Shown: piece by piece, positions 60,401 to 64,000 of the stretch | Numbering within the stretch: position 1 is the stretch's first letter | How the letters are laid out: every line of letters starts with the position of its first letter | From: Physcomitrium patens | Taxonomy: Eukaryota > Streptophyta > Bryopsida > Funariales > Funariaceae | NCBI RefSeq assembly: GCF_000002425.4 | Contig: NC_037271.1 | Span: 12,788,514-12,852,513 of the forward strand | Reading direction: 5' to 3' | DNA: 64,000 nt | Notes under the pieces: generated by a model | Told to the model about the DNA's origin: nothing | Databases searched by the model: none | The model's input: the letters and a program-made list of their open reading frames with translations, nothing else | Program-made: the position numbers and the translations under genes

Positions 60401-60950
60401 TCCTATGGCAAAATATTTTATAAATTCTTTGTTAAAGCAACATGCATCAATGAAGGTGTTATTAAAGGATCCTTGAAAATGACAAAAGATCAATGTAGAT
60501 GTCTATTACAAAGAACAATTATAATTCAATGTGGATGATAAGATATGATTACTTTGTTGTAATATCAAGACTATTTGTCTTTGTGACAAGTTGGACTATT
60601 GTAGACTTAGATTTTTTTATATTTACAAATAATTCAATCTTATTACTTATTGATTATATCTATTAAAGACTATAAAGATCCATCTTATATTCCATGTATT
60701 TCTTTTTGAGCTATATAAGACAATGAATATCTTGAGAAGACAAATGCGACTTCTTCCTATAGAAGTGGATAATAATTAAGAATTAAAGGTTGAAGAAATC
60801 TTAGATTTAGGGTGGCACCAAAATAGATTAAAATATCTTATTTATTGGTGGGATATGATATTAGTGAATGTTCATGGAAGCCAATAAAAAATCTTATAAA
60901 TACAAAAAAGAAGATTGAGGCTTTTTATTAATGACATCTATCAAAATCAA
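57456..60950 (+). pseudogene. A5 pol (protease to chromodomain)
   Basis: Protease near 57560-57950 (L-D-S-R-A-S). RT near 58130-58760, with the active site read as Y-L-D-N at 58617-58628 (second catalytic Asp replaced by Asn, GAC to AAC). RNase H at about 59030-59310 (Y-D-K-E-L-L, M-D-H-K). Integrase at about 59690-60500, with M-D-F-I-T-Y-L at 59915 and D-K-R-T-Q-F near 60100. The chromodomain near 60780-60935 is largely decayed. Confidence 0.8.
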
Positions 60951-61057
60951 GATGAAGAATAGCAAATCTTTGCTATAAAAGAAACAAGATCCAAGAAAGA
61001 TAGTATTCTACCTTTTACTTTTGTTTGTAATTTTTATATATTTATGATATTAAAGAG

Positions 61058-61480
61058 ATGGAGAATCAACAACTAGCAGATTCAACTTAAAAACTATCAC
61101 TTGCTAATTAATCGGATGAGATATTATAATTGTCAAAATCTTTTAGACAACATAATCAAGATGAAGATCCTTAAGAATGACATATTTTTTTTTAAATAAA
61201 TGGCAAGATACAATATCTTTGGTATCATGATCTTAGAAGAGATTTTTAATATTTAGTGATTTTATTAGAGGTAGTAATTACTCTTAATGGTATTTTAAAT
61301 GTTTTATTTGAAAAGAGTTATAAAAGCTTTAACAACAATCAAATAATAGGGTGGCCTTTTTACCCTAATATGAAACACTATTGATGACTGAGAAGAATTA
61401 TCAACCATCTTACAAGAGAAAAATAATCAAAGTATGTAGCAAATATAATTTGTTATATTTTAAATTTTTTCAATACATGA
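61058..61480 (+). pseudogene. A5 accessory ORF (aORF)
   Basis: ATG at 61058-61060 and TGA at 61478-61480, exactly 140 codons, the same length as in A2. Stops are scattered within, and small compensating indels cannot be ruled out. It retains a Q-Q-L-A-D-S-T-like start and an equivalent of the R-W-L ... I-N-H-L segment near 61385-61410. Confidence 0.58.
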
Positions 61481-61521
61481 TGCTTGCTCTTTATAGAACT
61501 TCTTCCTAGAGGAGAGGATAA

Positions 61522-62081
61522 AGTCACAAATATACATATTTATTCTAATATTTACCTGTATGATTAAATAGAAGTAGATAAAAATAAATTTATTTCATAG
61601 TATTTTTTAGAGATGCTTTCTAGAAGCTTTATAAATGTTGCTTTGACTTTATATGTATTTGTAATTATTTGATAAGTTAGAAACTTGGTAAAAAAATTAA
61701 TCACGTGTTGATAGCTTATAAAACAAGTTAATTATGTATTGATAACTTGCAAAATAAGCTAATTATATGGTACACATACAAAAAACTTGTCTTGCAAGTT
61801 AAGATATGTATATTATAAGGTCTACACATTTTAGAGTTTCTATAGGATATTGTCATATAAATCCTAGTTAAGAGTATATATGGAGACAAGAGTGAAGTCT
61901 TCTTCACTCTTCTCAATATTTTTCCTGTTCTTAGTCTTCTTTCAAAACTTTCTAGTTTTTTTGTCTTTGACAATAGTCATTCTAATTTAATACTATATTA
62001 TCTTTGAGTGATTTTCTAGACTTTTTGAAAGACACAAGAGTGTATTGAGGATTTTTTTTTTCAAGATTCATGTGCTTGATA
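61522..62081 (+). repeat. A5 3' LTR
   Basis: 560 bp, from agtcacaaat to CTTGATA, followed by the duplicated ggttt. The first base has changed from T to A. It contains TTCtaGAAgcTTt near 61618, a three-unit heat-shock-like element. Confidence 0.83.
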
Positions 62082-63161
62082 GGTTTGTATGATTCTATAT
62101 TTGTAATAGTAGATTATTTTATCAAGATGGCATATTTTATACCATATACAAAATCTAAGATAAATAAAGAAATAGCTAAGTTTTTTCTTGACATCATTTA
62201 TCGCTATCATGGATTGTTCAAGAATATTATATCAAATAATGAGACTCAATTTGTATGGAAATTTTAAAGAATCTTTTTTAAGATTTTAAAGGTAGACATA
62301 AAGCTATATTTGACTTTTTATCTTCAAAGTGATAGACAAATAGAGTGCATAAATTAAGTTTTGGAGCAATATTTAAGATGTACCATTAACTATCGACAAG
62401 ATGATTGAACAAATTATTTGCTATTAGTAAAATTTACTTATAATAATATGATATATTTTTTTATGCAAAAAAAATCTTTCTTTATTAATTATGGTAATTA
62501 TTCACAACTAGATATTTTTGACTTTTTAAAATTTAATAATCCTATGATAAAAGATTTTACAAATTCTTTATTTAATCTCTATATAACAACAAATGCTTAA
62601 TTAAAAAAACTTACAAATAACAAAAGAGCAATACAAATGCTTATGACAAGAAGCAACCTCAATGTCATGTTGGCAATTAAGTATAATTACTTCATTACAA
62701 TATCAAAACTAACTGCTTTTGTGATAAGCTGGATTACCATAGTCTTAGATCATTTCTTATTTGTGAATAAGTTAATTTATTTGCTTATTGATTACATCTA
62801 CTAGAATCTATGAAGATCCATCCCATATTCTATGTATTTCTTTTTGAACCATATAAGATAGTGAATATCTTTGAAAGAAGATAAATGCCACCTTCTCCTA
62901 TAGAAGTCGATAATAATTAAGAGTTTGAAATAAAAAAAATAGATTCAATACAATACTAAAATAGATTAAAATATTTTATTTTGTGGTATAGATATGATAT
63001 TAGAGAACGTACATAGAAGTGTACCAATAATCTTATAAATATAGCAAAGAAGTTTGATTTTTTTTTTTTATGACATCCTTCAAAATCAAGATGAAGAATA
63101 GCAAGATCCATAAAAAATGATGACTACTCCTTGTGGAACTTGTCCCTAAAAAGGAGGATAA
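62082..63161 (+). pseudogene. A4 integrase remainder
   Basis: Continues the A4 integrase core with Y-D-S-I-F-V-I-V-D-Y-F-I-K-M at 62085-62130, then an altered second site (S-N-N-E-T-Q-F) near 62230 and C-terminal sequence to about 62900. A chromodomain trace lies at 62920-63060. The region of the accessory ORF is deleted, leaving a short spacer and the purine tract aaaaaggaggataa at 63149-63161. Confidence 0.75.
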
Positions 63162-63700
63162 TATCACATATATATATATATATATATATATATCTAGATA
63201 AGAAGTATTAGATAGAAGGTAAATGTAGATGGATTTGGTATTATTTTATGGTATAGCTCTCTAGAAGCTTCATAGATGCATGTTTGACTTTATACATGTT
63301 TGTAGTTGATTGATAGGTTAGAAACTTGGCCAAAAAACTAGCCACACATTGTATATGTTCGAAGCTTATGATACAAGCTGATGATGTGGCATGCATATAG
63401 AAAACTTGTCTTACAAATTAAAACATGTGTTTTGCAAAATCAACATATATTAAAGGTCCTATAAAATATCACCATGTATCTCCTAGTTAGATAATATATA
63501 TAGAAGCAAGAGTGAAGCCTTTTTTACTCTTATCAATATCTTTCTAGTCTTAATTTTGTTTCAAGACTTTCTAGTCTTCTTGTCTTTGGCAATAGCTATT
63601 CTAGTTTAATATTATACCATCTTTGAGTGATTCTTCAATTTTTTCAAGTAACACAAGAATATATTGATCTTTTAATTTTTTGAGGTTCATATCCTTAATA
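63162..63700 (+). repeat. A4 3' LTR
   Basis: 539 bp, with (TA)n at 63168-63192 then agaagtattagatagaagg as in the A4 5' LTR. The end has decayed to CTTAATA. R reads ACTCTTATCAA near 63525. Confidence 0.82.
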
Positions 63701-64000
63701 CCTACACTTATCCTAATATTCAATTTTTCATAAGAATTTTTAATTGTTTTATGGCAAAATCTCAACAATTATACCTACTTGTAACTATAAGAGTATTATG
63801 CTATATCAAAAGTACTCAAGATTATAGAATATTTTATTAAAAAAACAAGCATGCTAATATTTTTAGATATATGGATTTTGATTGGATTGGAAATATAGAA
63901 CATGCACATTCTATGACAAATTTTGTATTTAGTATTGGAAATACTCATATATCATGGTCATAAAAAAAACAACCAACAATAACACTTTCTTCCCTAGAAG
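63701..64000 (+). pseudogene. Copia RT end and RNase H (runs off the window)
   Basis: Continues copia with Y-T-Y-P-N-I-Q-F, the usual T-H-T-R-P-D-I position. It then reads V-L-C-Y-I-K-S-T-Q-D-Y and, after a stop, Y-M-D-F-D-W-I-G-N, and W-S-S-K-K-Q-P-T-I-T-L-S-S-L-E with one stop. This is typical Ty1/copia RNase H. Confidence 0.85.

Larger units (their letters stand above)
54126..62081 (+). mobile_element. Family A copy A5, with solo LTR D2 inside
   Basis: LTRs 54126-54660 and 61522-62081. The flanks gattt (54121-54125) and ggttt (62082-62086) are a 5-bp duplication with one transition. The A4 integrase reads across the site. A full set of parts is present, though all genes are decayed and gag is separated from pol by D2. 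Confidence 0.87.
49818..63700 (+). mobile_element. Family A copy A4, interrupted by A5
   Basis: Both LTRs begin with a (TA)n tract followed by aagaagtattagatagaagg, a form not found in the other A copies, so they belong together. Internal order: primer site, hairpin leader, gag, protease, RT, RNase H, start of integrase, [A5], rest of integrase. The accessory ORF has been deleted (about 63090-63125). It is inserted in the copia RT/RNase H gene. The duplication is too decayed to read. Confidence 0.85.
39721..64000 (+). mobile_element. Ty1/copia element, cut by A3 and A4, running off the window
   Basis: Pieces 39721-43259, 49099-49817 and 63701-64000. Read together they give 5' LTR, primer site, gag, protease, integrase, reverse transcriptase, RNase H in the Ty1/copia order (integrase before RT). 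Only the 3' end lies outside the window. Two family A elements are inserted, so copia is the oldest layer on this side. The second join falls inside one RT/RNase H sequence, where left and right parts fit. At the first join some coding sequence of the integrase-RT region was deleted. Confidence 0.85.

Noticed and set aside
1..64000. CRISPR array, bacterial operon or organelle DNA
   Set aside because: No regularly spaced repeats with unique spacers. Spliced introns, plant-type LTR elements and a nuclear-type tRNA gene point to nuclear plant DNA.

Overview
This window looks like nuclear DNA of a green plant. It carries one intact five-exon gene for a mitochondrial complex I subunit (75 kDa, NDUFS1), one tRNA-Glu gene, and otherwise very AT-rich DNA that is almost entirely LTR retrotransposons. 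The chromoviruses have RT sequences resembling the Tf1/sushi and Tcn1-like types. Such elements are, to my knowledge, reported from fungi and from mosses and lycophytes rather than seed plants, so I lean towards a non-seed plant at low confidence.

Left part (about 515-29728): a stack of retrotransposons nested five deep. I call the families A, B, C and D. A is a chromodomain Ty3 family with copies A0-A5. C is a second chromodomain Ty3 family, B a Ty3 family with an FLDD reverse transcriptase, and D solo LTRs related to B. Remnant A1 (27863-29728) holds A0 (515-27862). A0 is broken twice. Inside its protease gene sits the complete copy A2 (859-7277, 5-bp duplication agatg). Inside its RNase H gene sits a D solo LTR (8838-25281 overall). 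That LTR holds a complete C element on the minus strand (9121-23913, duplication cctaa), which in turn holds a complete B element on the minus strand (12815-21371).

Middle (29729-39720): AT-rich DNA around the only host genes, tRNA-Glu(TTC) at 31296-31368 and NDUFS1 at 32592-35818, both on the minus strand.

Right part (39721-64000): one decayed Ty1/copia element, with its 5' LTR at 39721 and RNase H running off the end. It is cut by A3 (43260-49098) and A4 (49818-63700). A4 contains A5 (54126-62081), and A3 and A5 each contain a D-type solo LTR.

Four features of families A and C look new. (1) Both carry an extra open reading frame of about 120-140 codons between the pol chromodomain and the 3' LTR, with a shared C-terminal motif. 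(2) Neither has a tRNA primer site. The 11 bases after the 5' LTR are complementary to the predicted 5' end of the transcript 31-32 bases downstream of the TATA start, and the two families do this with different sequences, which suggests self-priming. (3) Both leaders carry four repeats of a GGATTAYC-like motif, mostly in hairpin loops. (4) The C LTR promoter holds a 101-bp tandem array with perfect four-unit heat-shock elements upstream of its TATA box.

All element genes here are broken, mostly by C-to-T type changes on either strand (CGA to TGA, CAA/CAG to TAA/TAG, TGG to TAG/TGA). Positions of decayed element parts are approximate to a few bases unless a duplication fixes them.
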